34,715 nt of DNA, from the NCBI GenBank assembly GCA_964468125.1, contig CAYXVF010000069.1, positions 1 through 34,715 on the forward strand, given 5' to 3'. The position numbers were made by a program, and so were the translations under genes. The notes below the pieces were generated by a model. It searched no databases and was not told where the DNA came from. It saw only the letters and a program-made list of their open reading frames with translations. Shown piece after piece: positions 15,825 to 22,705 of the stretch. Each line of letters starts with the position of its first letter. Positions within the stretch are counted from its first letter, which is position 1. The stretch comes from CAYXVF01 sp964468125 (GTDB taxonomy: Bacteria; Myxococcota; XYA12-FULL-58-9; CAYXVF01).

Positions 15825-17630
15825 TCATCCCTCGAGGGGATTTGCATCGGCCTCGGCGGTCATCGCTCGAATCCTCGTGTAGCGCTTGAATTCGGAGCCG
15901 AGCGCCAGGAGGAGCGACAGGAAGAAGAAGAAGGCTCCCAGGATCACTCCGCGCAGCACGATCGTCTTCAACATCGACGCGTGAACGAGGCGCGGTGGGC
16001 TCACCACGTCGAAACGTGCGCTTGCGGAAGCCCGTTCGAGCTCGAGTCGCAACTCAGTGTTCTTGAGCTGCTCGAGGATTCGATCATGCAGATTTTTTGT
16101 CACTTCGTATGAGCGGGTGAGCTCCGTGTGCTGCGCTTCGAGCTCCGGAAGCTGGCCCACTACGCCCTGAAGCCTCTTCTTTTCGGCCAAAACGGAGTCG
16201 AGGCGCTTTCGAGCGAGCTCTGCTTTGACGCGGTTGACGTGCATTTGGTCGGAGATCTGCTCGAAGCTCGTGTTTCGAGTCTTTTCCACCTCGGTCTCAC
16301 GCTCGGCGCTTCGGTCTGCGAGCGCTTCGAGCTCTTCAATCTGCGTGATGAGCGCGACGACGTCCGGGTGTTTTTCACCGAGGCCTCGCGCCCGGGCGAG
16401 GGCCAACTGTTGCTCAATCTCGATGATCTTCGCGTCGTAGGGACGTGTGGCGAGACGCCGGCTCTCGACCAAGGGATCTTCGCGGTCGAGCTTGGCTTGA
16501 TCGAGCTCGAGCTGCAGCTCGGCCTGAGCGATCTGCGAGCGCAGGACGCCCTCCGTACGCATCACCTCGACCAAGCGGTTGTAGCTGCCCTTTGCCGCAT
16601 CGGGGGTCCCGCCTGCCTTCTCTTTCTTGAAGTCGATCAGAGCCTCCTCCGTCCGCCGAAGCTCTCGTTGGGTCGATGAGAGCTGACCTTGGAGGAACTC
16701 CGCCTCGGCACGGATTGCGGCGAGGGTCTCCTCTACTTCCGTGTCGCGGTAGTTGTCGACGTGCGCCTTCATGAACGTGAGCGCCTCATCGGCGTTGTGG
16801 GTCTCGTAGGCGCCACGGTAGCTGTCGTCCCCCACTGCCTTCAGCGTGAGATTGTCGCGAACCCCCTGCACCTGCACTTCGGTCGGTTCCTCGACGCCGA
16901 GTTTCTTGAGCGTATCGGCAATCAGGGCGAGGCCCGTGAAGTTCTGGGCGGTAGAACGGAAGAACTCAACGTCATTTCGCTTTTCCCCGAGCACGGGGTT
17001 GTCCGTCGCTCCGCTCTTCAGCACCATCGCGAACTCGACGCGCGCGGCGGGAGGAGAGACCCAGTAGCTGACCGCGCCGAGGAGGCCGCCGATCAGCGTC
17101 AGCAGCACGATCATCTGCCAATGTGCTCGAAAGAGAGCGAGCCATTTGCCTACGCGCCTGAACGTGACCATCACCTGGTCGACGGTTTCGCCGTCCAGGA
17201 GCTCTTCGAGCGGGTGCGTGGGCCGCTCCATCAGCGTGCGAGGGCCTAGAGGCGTGAGCGCGGTGGGCGCACGCTCAGCGACGTCCGTCTTCTCGTCATC
17301 CGTGGGCGTGGGCGGAATGGCGCTCGGCGCCGTGTCCGGGCCCTGCTCGCTTCTGAGCTCTCTGTCGCCAGCTCCCACTGTACTACTATTCCTCTTCTCG
17401 CTCGGCCGCGCTGGAATTTTGTGCGCGGCGTCTTCTTGGTAGCAGTCCGCGAGGTAAGCTTCTACCTCGCGACGCACGGCGTCCATTCCGACCGTCGGCG
17501 TGTGTTCGTCCTCGAGCGGCATGGGCCTCTTCACGGGCCCCCCGCCGTCGATGATCGATGCCGTCCAACGGCGTCGGGTCCGGTGCACGGGTGCTTGCCT
17601 CTTGCTCATGTCCTCACCAGCACCTCTCAT
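15825..17630 (-). CDS. Wzz/GumC-like polysaccharide chain-length protein with long N-terminal extension
   Basis: This 601-residue inner-membrane protein sets polysaccharide length in Wzx/Wzy-type or related systems. TM1 is at about 172-191 and TM2 near 550-575. Between them lies a long periplasmic coiled-coil region (about 300-530) with heptad-rich stretches such as EAEFLQGQLSSTQRELRRTE. The Pro-rich VSPPRLVHAS segment before TM2 is typical of the GNVR/Wzz family. There is no C-terminal tyrosine kinase domain. Unusually, about 170 mostly polar residues precede TM1, whereas most relatives begin within 20-40 residues of TM1. A second ATG (17609, MSKRQAP) preceded by GGTGAGGAC may be the true start and would remove only 7 residues. 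It diverges from the Wza-like gene. Confidence 0.88.
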   Translation of the reverse strand: MRGAGEDMSKRQAPVHRTRRRWTASIIDGGGPVKRPMPLEDEHTPTVGMDAVRREVEAYLADCYQEDAAHKIPARPSEKRNSSTVGAGDRELRSEQGPDTAPSAIPPTPTDDEKTDVAERAPTALTPLGPRTLMERPTHPLEELLDGETVDQVMVTFRRVGKWLALFRAHWQMIVLLTLIGGLLGAVSYWVSPPAARVEFAMVLKSGATDNPVLGEKRNDVEFFRSTAQNFTGLALIADTLKKLGVEEPTEVQVQGVRDNLTLKAVGDDSYRGAYETHNADEALTFMKAHVDNYRDTEVEETLAAIRAEAEFLQGQLSSTQRELRRTEEALIDFKKEKAGGTPDAAKGSYNRLVEVMRTEGVLRSQIAQAELQLELDQAKLDREDPLVESRRLATRPYDAKIIEIEQQLALARARGLGEKHPDVVALITQIEELEALADRSAERETEVEKTRNTSFEQISDQMHVNRVKAELARKRLDSVLAEKKRLQGVVGQLPELEAQHTELTRSYEVTKNLHDRILEQLKNTELRLELERASASARFDVVSPPRLVHASMLKTIVLRGVILGAFFFFLSLLLALGSEFKRYTRIRAMTAEADANPLEG

Positions 17631-17706
17631 TTAGGGAGAGGTAGTCGGAGTGCCAACATCGTGATAGTCATTGGGTCACGCCTCACGACACGGCACGAAC
17701 ACTCCG

Positions 17707-18315
17707 ATGATGCCCTACACTTCAGTACACAATTTGGCGAGGGTTGGCTCATTTGCTTTCTTCGCCTCGACGCTTTTTTCCTGCGCTCCGACCGCCCCCT
17801 ACGTCTGGGCGCACGACTATTCGCCGCCCCCTGAGGTTCCGCCGGAGGAGCGGGTCGTCCGTCCGGGAGACAAAGTCATCGTCCATGTGCGCGGCCAGGA
17901 CGCACTTTCTGGCGAATTTGTCGTAGCGGGGGATGGGCGCTACCGCCAACCACGGCTCGGGCTGGTTCAAGTAGGCGGCTACAGCGTGCAGGAGGCGGAA
18001 CGGCGGCTCAAAGAGCGCCTCGAGGGTTGGCTCGACTCGAGCCTGATCGAAGTCTCCGTCGAGCATCAGCCGGCGGCGGTCAGCGTGATCGGCGCTGTCC
18101 GGAACCCCGGTCGCTTCGCCCTGGGCGCACGGATGGGGATTCTCGCCGTTCTCGCTGAGGCCGGGGGTCTCGACGAATTCGCAGACCGAGACGCCATCTA
18201 CGTGCTGCGAGGCGAAGAGCAAACCACGCGGGTTCGTTTTCGCTATCGCGATTTGGTCAGCGGCGCGCTCTCGCCCTTCGAGCTTCGGGATGAAGACGTG
18301 ATCGTCGTCGAATAG
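17707..18315 (+). CDS. Wza-like polysaccharide export lipoprotein (Poly_export plus SLBB)
   Basis: Taking the ATG at 17707 gives 202 residues. The signal peptide ends in LFSC, with Cys26 as the predicted lipidation site. The Poly_export domain has VVRPGDKVIVHVRGQDALSG, the GRYRQPRLGLVQVGGYSVQE segment and SLIEVSVEHQ. One SLBB domain follows (VSVIGAVRNPGRFALG to DVIVVE). This is the size of short exopolysaccharide export proteins (EpsY or PEP-CTERM-associated type), which form the outer-membrane exit with a partner. The likely partners are the Wzz-like protein encoded divergently and the beta-barrel protein at 21002-22207. The longer frame from 17671 lacks signal-peptide character at its start. 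Its stop lies 5 bases before the convergent STAS gene. Confidence 0.88.
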   Translation: MMPYTSVHNLARVGSFAFFASTLFSCAPTAPYVWAHDYSPPPEVPPEERVVRPGDKVIVHVRGQDALSGEFVVAGDGRYRQPRLGLVQVGGYSVQEAERRLKERLEGWLDSSLIEVSVEHQPAAVSVIGAVRNPGRFALGARMGILAVLAEAGGLDEFADRDAIYVLRGEEQTTRVRFRYRDLVSGALSPFELRDEDVIVVE

Positions 18316-18320
18316 CCGGT

Positions 18321-18623
18321 CTAGCTGGCTGCTGCGACGATGAAGAGGTCATCGAGGCCAATTTCGCCGAGCTGAGACGCCACCGACGCCCGAACCTCCG
18401 CGAGCTCCACGTCGCAGCCTCGCCGTCGCATCTCCGCATGCATTCGGATCAGCGCCGCCACCCCCTGCGAGTCGAGATGGTCGACGTCTCGCATCGAGAT
18501 CACGATCCTGCGCGTCCCCTCGGGCACCGTCTCACAGAGAAACTGCACGTGGGTGAACGCATGAACACCGCAGACCTGCTCCTTGTGGACGTGTAAACGG
18601 AATTCGTCGTTGCTGTAACTCAC
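18321..18623 (-). CDS. STAS-domain protein (anti-sigma-factor antagonist type)
   Basis: This 100-residue protein starts at GTG 18623, with GGGG upstream. It has the STAS order: RRIVISMRDVDHLDSQGVAA, an ALIRMHAEMRRRGCDVELAE helix-strand, and LGEIGLDDLFIV. Ser52 in the DSQG motif is at the position phosphorylated in SpoIIAA. STAS antagonists bind anti-sigma or switch kinases in partner-switch systems, but no kinase, anti-sigma or phosphatase gene is adjacent. Its place between the export lipoprotein and the sugar-transferase leader suggests control of polysaccharide synthesis; this is inference. The N-terminal 30 residues (KEQVCGVHAFTHVQF) are less typical, so partners may differ from the classical ones. 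Confidence 0.75.
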   Translation of the reverse strand: MSYSNDEFRLHVHKEQVCGVHAFTHVQFLCETVPEGTRRIVISMRDVDHLDSQGVAALIRMHAEMRRRGCDVELAEVRASVASQLGEIGLDDLFIVAAAS

Positions 18624-19032
18624 TGGCCCCTCGTTTTGCGTGCCGAATGAGTGTTGTCTCGCACCGCTGAAAGCGCAACGCCGAGTCGATCGCGTCGCCT
18701 AGCGCGAGAAGCAACGAATTCGTGCTCCACGTGCCGATCTGCGGCGGTTGTTTCGAACCGGCTCTGACCTTTTTACCGTTGTCGTCAGGGTTTTACGTGC
18801 GCTGATCGGTGTCGATACCCCACATAAGGAGAGGAAGAACGCATGCCCTTACAATACCAACCAAGGTGGGTGTGAGTGGGTAGACATCATACCGAATCGA
18901 ATGAAAAAGAAGGGTCGGATGCGGGGAACGACGAAACGTGCGCACCAACCCACCGAAAATACGGACGATTCGGTCCATAGGCGGTGAATAGGGAATAGCG
19001 AACCCCTAAGCAGGACGAGGAGACGAATTCCC
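18624..19032 (+). promoter_or_regulatory. Long leader before the sugar transferase
   Basis: This 409-base region between the divergent STAS and sugar-transferase starts is the longest gap of the locus. It holds a strong ribosome binding site with a 10-codon minigene (18843-18875). ACCGAATCG at 18891-18899 is matched by CGATTCGGT at 18966-18974, a 9-bp inverted repeat 66 bases apart. GGTGGGT at 18865-18871 is matched by ACCCACC at 18948-18954. Nested pairings of this sort would give an RNA arm between the minigene and the sugar-transferase start. I see no match to GEMM (c-di-GMP) or SAM riboswitch consensus. The sugar-transferase ribosome binding site is AGGACGAGGAGA (about 19014-19025). Confidence 0.5.
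18843..18875 (+). CDS. Possible 10-codon leader peptide
   Basis: ATG at 18843 is preceded by TAAGGAGAGG (about 18825-18834), one of the best ribosome binding sites in the window, at a usable spacing. The frame reads MPLQYQPRWV and stops at TGA 18873-18875. Its end overlaps the GGTGGGT arm of a downstream inverted repeat, so ribosome position could influence RNA folding, as in attenuation. It could instead be the stump of a lost gene. Confidence 0.35.
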   Translation: MPLQYQPRWV

Positions 19033-19980
19033 ATGGTTGATATAGTAGAACCGCCCACCGGAGAAATGCCGATCCCCCTGGAGCACGAGCCCTCGGGCTG
19101 GCACGTGCTCTTGAGCGGTGAAGGCGAGTCGCAGCCGAACATGTACCTGGCAAAGACGTCCCGGCGGCCCACGCTGCGCGGACTCACGCCGCAGGTTCTC
19201 GACGCGGCGCTTGCCGGCCCTCGCCGAATCCAGGTTCGTCCGCAGGAGAGCGTCGTCGCAGTCGCGGTTCCCGGGAGCGCGGCGCACGAGCCGCTGGTCG
19301 TAGAAAGAGAGAGTCGTCGGATCGAAATCGCCCCCGCGGTGCGGATCCACCCGAGCGCCCCCCGCGTGCCGCGCAGCGTACGTTGGCTGAAGCGCGGCCT
19401 CGACCTGCTCGCCGCGAGCACCGCTCTGCTTCTCGCCTGGCCTGTGTTGGTTCTCGTCGCCATCGCGATCAAGCTCGAGTCGAAGGGGCCGGCAATTTTC
19501 GCCCAGGAGCGCGCCGGCGCCGGCGGGACGACCTTCACCATGTACAAGTTCCGCTCGATGCGGAGCGATGCGGAGGCGAAGTCCGGTCCGGTCTGGGCCA
19601 AGGCCAACGATGACCGTATCACCACGCTCGGTCGGTTCTTGCGGAAGGCGCGTCTCGACGAGCTGCCGCAGCTCTTCAACGTCCTGCGCGGCGACATGAG
19701 CTTGGTAGGACCTCGGCCGGAGCGCCCCTTCTTCATTCAGCAACTCGAGAAGGTCGTCCCCGCGTACAACGAGCGCCTCTCGCACTGCAAACCGGGGATT
19801 ACGGGCTGGGCTCAGATCAACCTGCCCTATGACACCTCCGTCGAGAGTGTGAAGACGAAGGTGCTCTACGACCTCGCCTACGGCGCCCACATGTACTCGA
19901 TTTGGAGCTATCTGCGGATGGAGCTTCGCATCATCCTGCGCACCTTTGGCGTGCTCATTCTCGGCAAAGGTGCCCACTGA
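19033..19980 (+). CDS. Polyprenyl-phosphate sugar-1-phosphate transferase (XrtA-cluster type)
   Basis: This 315-residue enzyme transfers a sugar phosphate from a nucleotide sugar to undecaprenyl phosphate, the first committed step of repeat-unit assembly. The C-terminal catalytic domain has one membrane helix (about 123-147), KFRSM (172-176), the acidic dyad D209-E210 in LDELPQ, PRPE (227-230) and KPGITGWAQINLPYDTS (253-269). The end, RTFGVLILGKGAH, matches the PEP-CTERM/XrtA sugar transferase family (TIGR03013-like). Those relatives usually start with several membrane helices and a CoA-binding-like domain. Here they are replaced by about 115 soluble residues of unknown fold. The ATG at 19033 has a good ribosome binding site. 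Confidence 0.9.
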   Translation: MVDIVEPPTGEMPIPLEHEPSGWHVLLSGEGESQPNMYLAKTSRRPTLRGLTPQVLDAALAGPRRIQVRPQESVVAVAVPGSAAHEPLVVERESRRIEIAPAVRIHPSAPRVPRSVRWLKRGLDLLAASTALLLAWPVLVLVAIAIKLESKGPAIFAQERAGAGGTTFTMYKFRSMRSDAEAKSGPVWAKANDDRITTLGRFLRKARLDELPQLFNVLRGDMSLVGPRPERPFFIQQLEKVVPAYNERLSHCKPGITGWAQINLPYDTSVESVKTKVLYDLAYGAHMYSIWSYLRMELRIILRTFGVLILGKGAH

Positions 19981-20048
19981 ATCGGACGGGCCCCCTCGCG
20001 TAGTTCGACTACACTCGCTCCTGAGCCCCCCGGGCTAGGTGTGAGAAC

Positions 20049-21005
20049 GTGAGCGAGTACGAAACTATCTTGGTCACCGGCGGCGCCGGATTCATCGGGT
20101 CCCACACGACTGACCTCTTGCTCGAGCGCGGCCACCGAGTGGTGGTGCTCGACGATTTCAGCACCGGCAAAATCCAGAACCTGCCCGCGTCGCATGAACG
20201 CCTTCGGGTCCTCGAAGGCGACGTGTCCGAGGGGTTGCACGTCGTGCTCGCTCCGGTCGAGGACGAATGGGGCGCGATCGACCGGGTCATTCACCTCGCA
20301 GCGCAAACCTCGGTCACACGCTCGATCGAACGGCCACTCTTCGATTACCGGGTCAACGGCCTCGGCACCGTGCACGTATTGGAGTATGCGCGTCAGAAGC
20401 GCTGCAAGAAGGTCGTGTTCGCGTCTTCAGCCGCGGTGTACGGCGACGTAACGCGGATGCCGGTTCGCGAAGATGTCGAGTGCACTCCGCTCTCCCCCTA
20501 CGGTGTCAACAAGCTGTCGAGCGAGCACGCCCTGCGCTACTACGCGGCGGTTCATGGAATTGCGACGACGCCATTGCGCTTCTTCAATGTCTACGGCGCG
20601 AGACAAGACCCGGCGAGTCCCTACTCGGGTGTCATCTCGATCTTTCTCGACCGGGTCTCTCGGGGCGAGCACTTGAAGATCTTCGGCGACGGCGAGCAGA
20701 CCCGCGACTTCGTTCACGTGAGCGACGTGGCGCGTGCGGTGCTTCAGGCGACCTTTTCAGGTCCCGGGGACGGGCGCGCCTTCAACATCGGCACCGGACG
20801 ACCGACGTCGGTGCTCGAGCTTGCGCGCACGGTGATCGACGTCGTAGGGCGACGGGTCGAGGTCGAGCATGCGCAACCGCGCCCTGGCGAAATCCTCCAC
20901 TCACTCGCCGCGGTCGACCGCGCCCGGGAAGAGCTGGCCTTCGCCGCCGAGATCGGGGTCGATTCCGGCTTGGCCGAGACCGCCGCCTGGTTCGCGTCGG
21001 TCTAG
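20049..21005 (+). CDS. NAD-dependent nucleotide-sugar epimerase/dehydratase
   Basis: This 318-residue extended SDR enzyme has the NAD-binding TGGAGFIGS (G11, G14, G17), DDFSTGK for the ribose, VIHLAAQTSV, the catalytic SSAAVYG (Ser126/127) and Y151-x3-K155 in YGVNK. RFFNVYGARQDP and GDGEQTRDFVHV are typical of UDP-glucose 4-epimerase-like enzymes. It probably provides UDP-galactose, UDP-GalNAc or UDP-GlcA-derived sugars for the polymer; the precise sugar is not readable. The start is the GTG at 20049, 68 bases after the sugar transferase. That gap contains two small hairpins without T-tract. The TAG stop forms part of a CTAG shared with the convergent beta-barrel gene. Confidence 0.88.
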   Translation: MSEYETILVTGGAGFIGSHTTDLLLERGHRVVVLDDFSTGKIQNLPASHERLRVLEGDVSEGLHVVLAPVEDEWGAIDRVIHLAAQTSVTRSIERPLFDYRVNGLGTVHVLEYARQKRCKKVVFASSAAVYGDVTRMPVREDVECTPLSPYGVNKLSSEHALRYYAAVHGIATTPLRFFNVYGARQDPASPYSGVISIFLDRVSRGEHLKIFGDGEQTRDFVHVSDVARAVLQATFSGPGDGRAFNIGTGRPTSVLELARTVIDVVGRRVEVEHAQPRPGEILHSLAAVDRAREELAFAAEIGVDSGLAETAAWFASV

Positions 21006-22207
21006 AGCAGGTAGTCCGCGCTCAGACCGACCGTACCGACGAGCTCCTGCTGAATGATGCGCCAAGGCTCGTCGAGAGGGGTGGCCCGGATGCCCCAGGT
21101 GACGCCCGTCGTGAGGTAGAGCTCTCGGGTCATTGCCCACGAAAGCTCCCCCCTGGCCAACCCGGTCGAGTTCAGCTCGAGACCACCGACGACGCCTCCG
21201 ATGCCGTCTCCGATCGGATTCTGAAAGCTGCCGCGGGCCGTCGCGCGCCACTCCGCACCGAAATCTGCCTGAACACTGAGTCCGATCTGGGAACGGGGGA
21301 GGAGTCGACCGGAGAAACGGTCAAAAGCCGTGCGCACACCCGCGTCAAAGCGGGTCCGAACCCGGTCCTCGCCGCGGGACCATACGTCGCGTTCCGCATT
21401 CATCGACGCGCTCGGCACGACAGTCACGTTGTTCGTCGCATCGGTTTGGGCCACGAGCGCACCCAGCTCGCCCCCCACGGCTCCATCGCGAAAGCGACGC
21501 CTCCAACCGCCGATCAGAGTCGCTACCTGATAGAGGCCCACCGCCTCGAAGTCACTGAGAGACGCGGTCAGATTGGCGCGAAGCGTGTCCCGGCGACTCA
21601 GCTCCCGTTCGAGGGCGCCGTTGACGGTGATCGTTCGCTCGCGGGGAAACTGATTGGAGGCCCCCTCCTCCCCGTCGCCTTCGGAGGCGACGACCTGGAC
21701 ACTCGTGGTCAATGTGTGTGTCGCGCTCAAGCGCGTGCGGAGACCGAGGCTCGCATCGGCGGAGAAAAAGCGCACCAGGAACGAATCGATCTGCGTGGCC
21801 GTCGAGCCATCGACCGGGACCTCCGGGTCCGTGTCGCCGTCGGAGCCGAGCAACACGGTCGCCTGCCGAAAATCGAGGGTCCCCCCTTCGCCGTTGAGCG
21901 CATAGAAGAGCTCGTTTGCCCGATCGAGCGAGAAACGGTGCGAGAAGCTCAGGCCGCCACGGGCGAAGTTCTGCTGACGGCTCTCCAGTTGCAGCGTGGA
22001 AAAACGCCCGAAGAGCCTCAGGCGGGTAGAGCGGCTGCGTTCGCCGAATTCGAACAGCAGGGCGGGCTCGACGACCGCCTCAGCGCCGTTCTCGGATTGG
22101 TCGGTGAGCGAGGCGATCTGCCCGGCGCGAACCGAGGAGCTCACGGTCGCCCGCGACTCCACGTTCGTCGCGGAGCAGCTGAGGGCGAGAAGGAGAGGAA
22201 CGAACAT
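21002..22207 (-). CDS. Outer-membrane beta-barrel protein (PEP-CTERM-system associated type)
   Basis: This 401-residue protein has a short hydrophobic start (MFVPLLLALSCSA), either a signal peptide or a weak lipoprotein signal. About 16 amphipathic strands follow, such as RTRLSATHTLTTSVQVVAS, DTLRANLTASLSDFEAVG and LVGTVGLSADYLL. It ends in hydrophobic residues (ADYLL), loosely like an outer-membrane sorting end. Alternating hydrophobic/polar pattern and position in the exosortase operon resemble TIGR03016-type outer-membrane proteins of PEP-CTERM systems. It may form the outer-membrane pore for the polymer or the processed PEP-CTERM protein. It is the last gene of the minus-strand operon. 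A hairpin (22211-22234) sits just before its start and may limit its translation. Confidence 0.7.
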   Translation of the reverse strand: MFVPLLLALSCSATNVESRATVSSSVRAGQIASLTDQSENGAEAVVEPALLFEFGERSRSTRLRLFGRFSTLQLESRQQNFARGGLSFSHRFSLDRANELFYALNGEGGTLDFRQATVLLGSDGDTDPEVPVDGSTATQIDSFLVRFFSADASLGLRTRLSATHTLTTSVQVVASEGDGEEGASNQFPRERTITVNGALERELSRRDTLRANLTASLSDFEAVGLYQVATLIGGWRRRFRDGAVGGELGALVAQTDATNNVTVVPSASMNAERDVWSRGEDRVRTRFDAGVRTAFDRFSGRLLPRSQIGLSVQADFGAEWRATARGSFQNPIGDGIGGVVGGLELNSTGLARGELSWAMTRELYLTTGVTWGIRATPLDEPWRIIQQELVGTVGLSADYLL

Positions 22208-22210
22208 CTC

Positions 22211-22234
22211 GGCTCACGATCTCGATCATGAGCC
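22211..22234 (-). promoter_or_regulatory. Intercistronic hairpin between PEP-CTERM and beta-barrel genes
   Basis: GGCTCA (22211-22216) and TGAGCC (22229-22234) form a 6-bp stem, extended by GAT/ATC pairs after one mismatch, with a CTCG loop. There is no T-tract. It occupies most of the 35-base gap and abuts the next start codon. It could protect the upstream PEP-CTERM message or mask the beta-barrel ribosome binding site. Confidence 0.45.
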
Positions 22235-22242
22235 TCGGCGAC

Positions 22243-22653
22243 TCACGCGCTGCGTCGCTTGCGCATACGCGTCACCACGTAGGCGCCACCGAGCCCGAGC
22301 AAGCCGAGAGTTCCGGGCTCTGGCACCGGATCCGGCGTCGGAGCGATCGGGTCTTCGATGGGCTTGGGTCCTGGATTTCGCGGCCACAAACGCCAGAAGC
22401 GCCAGCGCCACCAATTGACCCTCTGTCCCCGACCGTCTTTGCCGAAGGTCGCGACCTCGGTTCCGGCGGACTTCGAGTCACCGCCGCCAAACTCGACGTT
22501 CCAGGCTCCGTCTGCCGCCGGGTTCAGCTCCATCGGACTGCACGCCTCGTCCGAGGCGTCGCAGGTCACATCCAAACCCAACGCGTGGGCATCGGCGGTG
22601 GTCAAAAAGACCGCCACAGCGGGAGCCAGTAGGGCGAAAAGTTGATTCTTCAT
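22243..22653 (-). CDS. PEP-CTERM sorting-domain protein (exosortase substrate)
   Basis: Starting at MKNQLFALL gives 136 residues. Residues 1-24 form a signal peptide ending ADAHA. The mature part has two cysteines (C31, C38), a Gly/Asp-rich middle and a striking Trp/Arg patch at 81-92 with five Trp and four Arg. A Pro-rich spacer follows (PIEDPIAPTPDP). The C-terminus is a textbook PEP-CTERM signal: VPEPGT at 110-115, a hydrophobic helix (LGLLGLGGAYVV, 116-127) and a basic tail (TRMRKRRSA). Exosortase is expected to cut at or near the PEP motif. Being encoded in the same operon as the exosortase, it is the probable dedicated substrate. Function of the mature protein is unknown; the Trp/Arg patch could contact polysaccharide or lipid. 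Confidence 0.88.
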   Translation of the reverse strand: MKNQLFALLAPAVAVFLTTADAHALGLDVTCDASDEACSPMELNPAADGAWNVEFGGGDSKSAGTEVATFGKDGRGQRVNWWRWRFWRLWPRNPGPKPIEDPIAPTPDPVPEPGTLGLLGLGGAYVVTRMRKRRSA

Positions 22654-22705
22654 GAGTACGCGCCTACCACACCGACCTACAACCGTCATCGCAAAAAGAC
22701 CTGTG

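Noticed and set aside
15822..15843. A terminator between the convergent beta-helix and Wzz-like genes
   Set aside because: ATCCCTCGAGGGGAT can fold into a small hairpin, but it lies in the Wzz-like coding end, has a tiny loop and only three T residues.
18748..18987. A 79-codon frame in the leader before the sugar transferase
   Set aside because: Composition is unlike neighbouring proteins (Lys/Arg/Asn-rich, no fold) and the strong ribosome binding site in the region serves a different frame.
20267..22231. A 654-codon open frame on the plus strand across the epimerase and beta-barrel genes
   Set aside because: It is Arg-rich with no domain features, runs in another frame over one well-supported enzyme and antisense to another supported gene, and is the usual product of GC-rich third codon positions.
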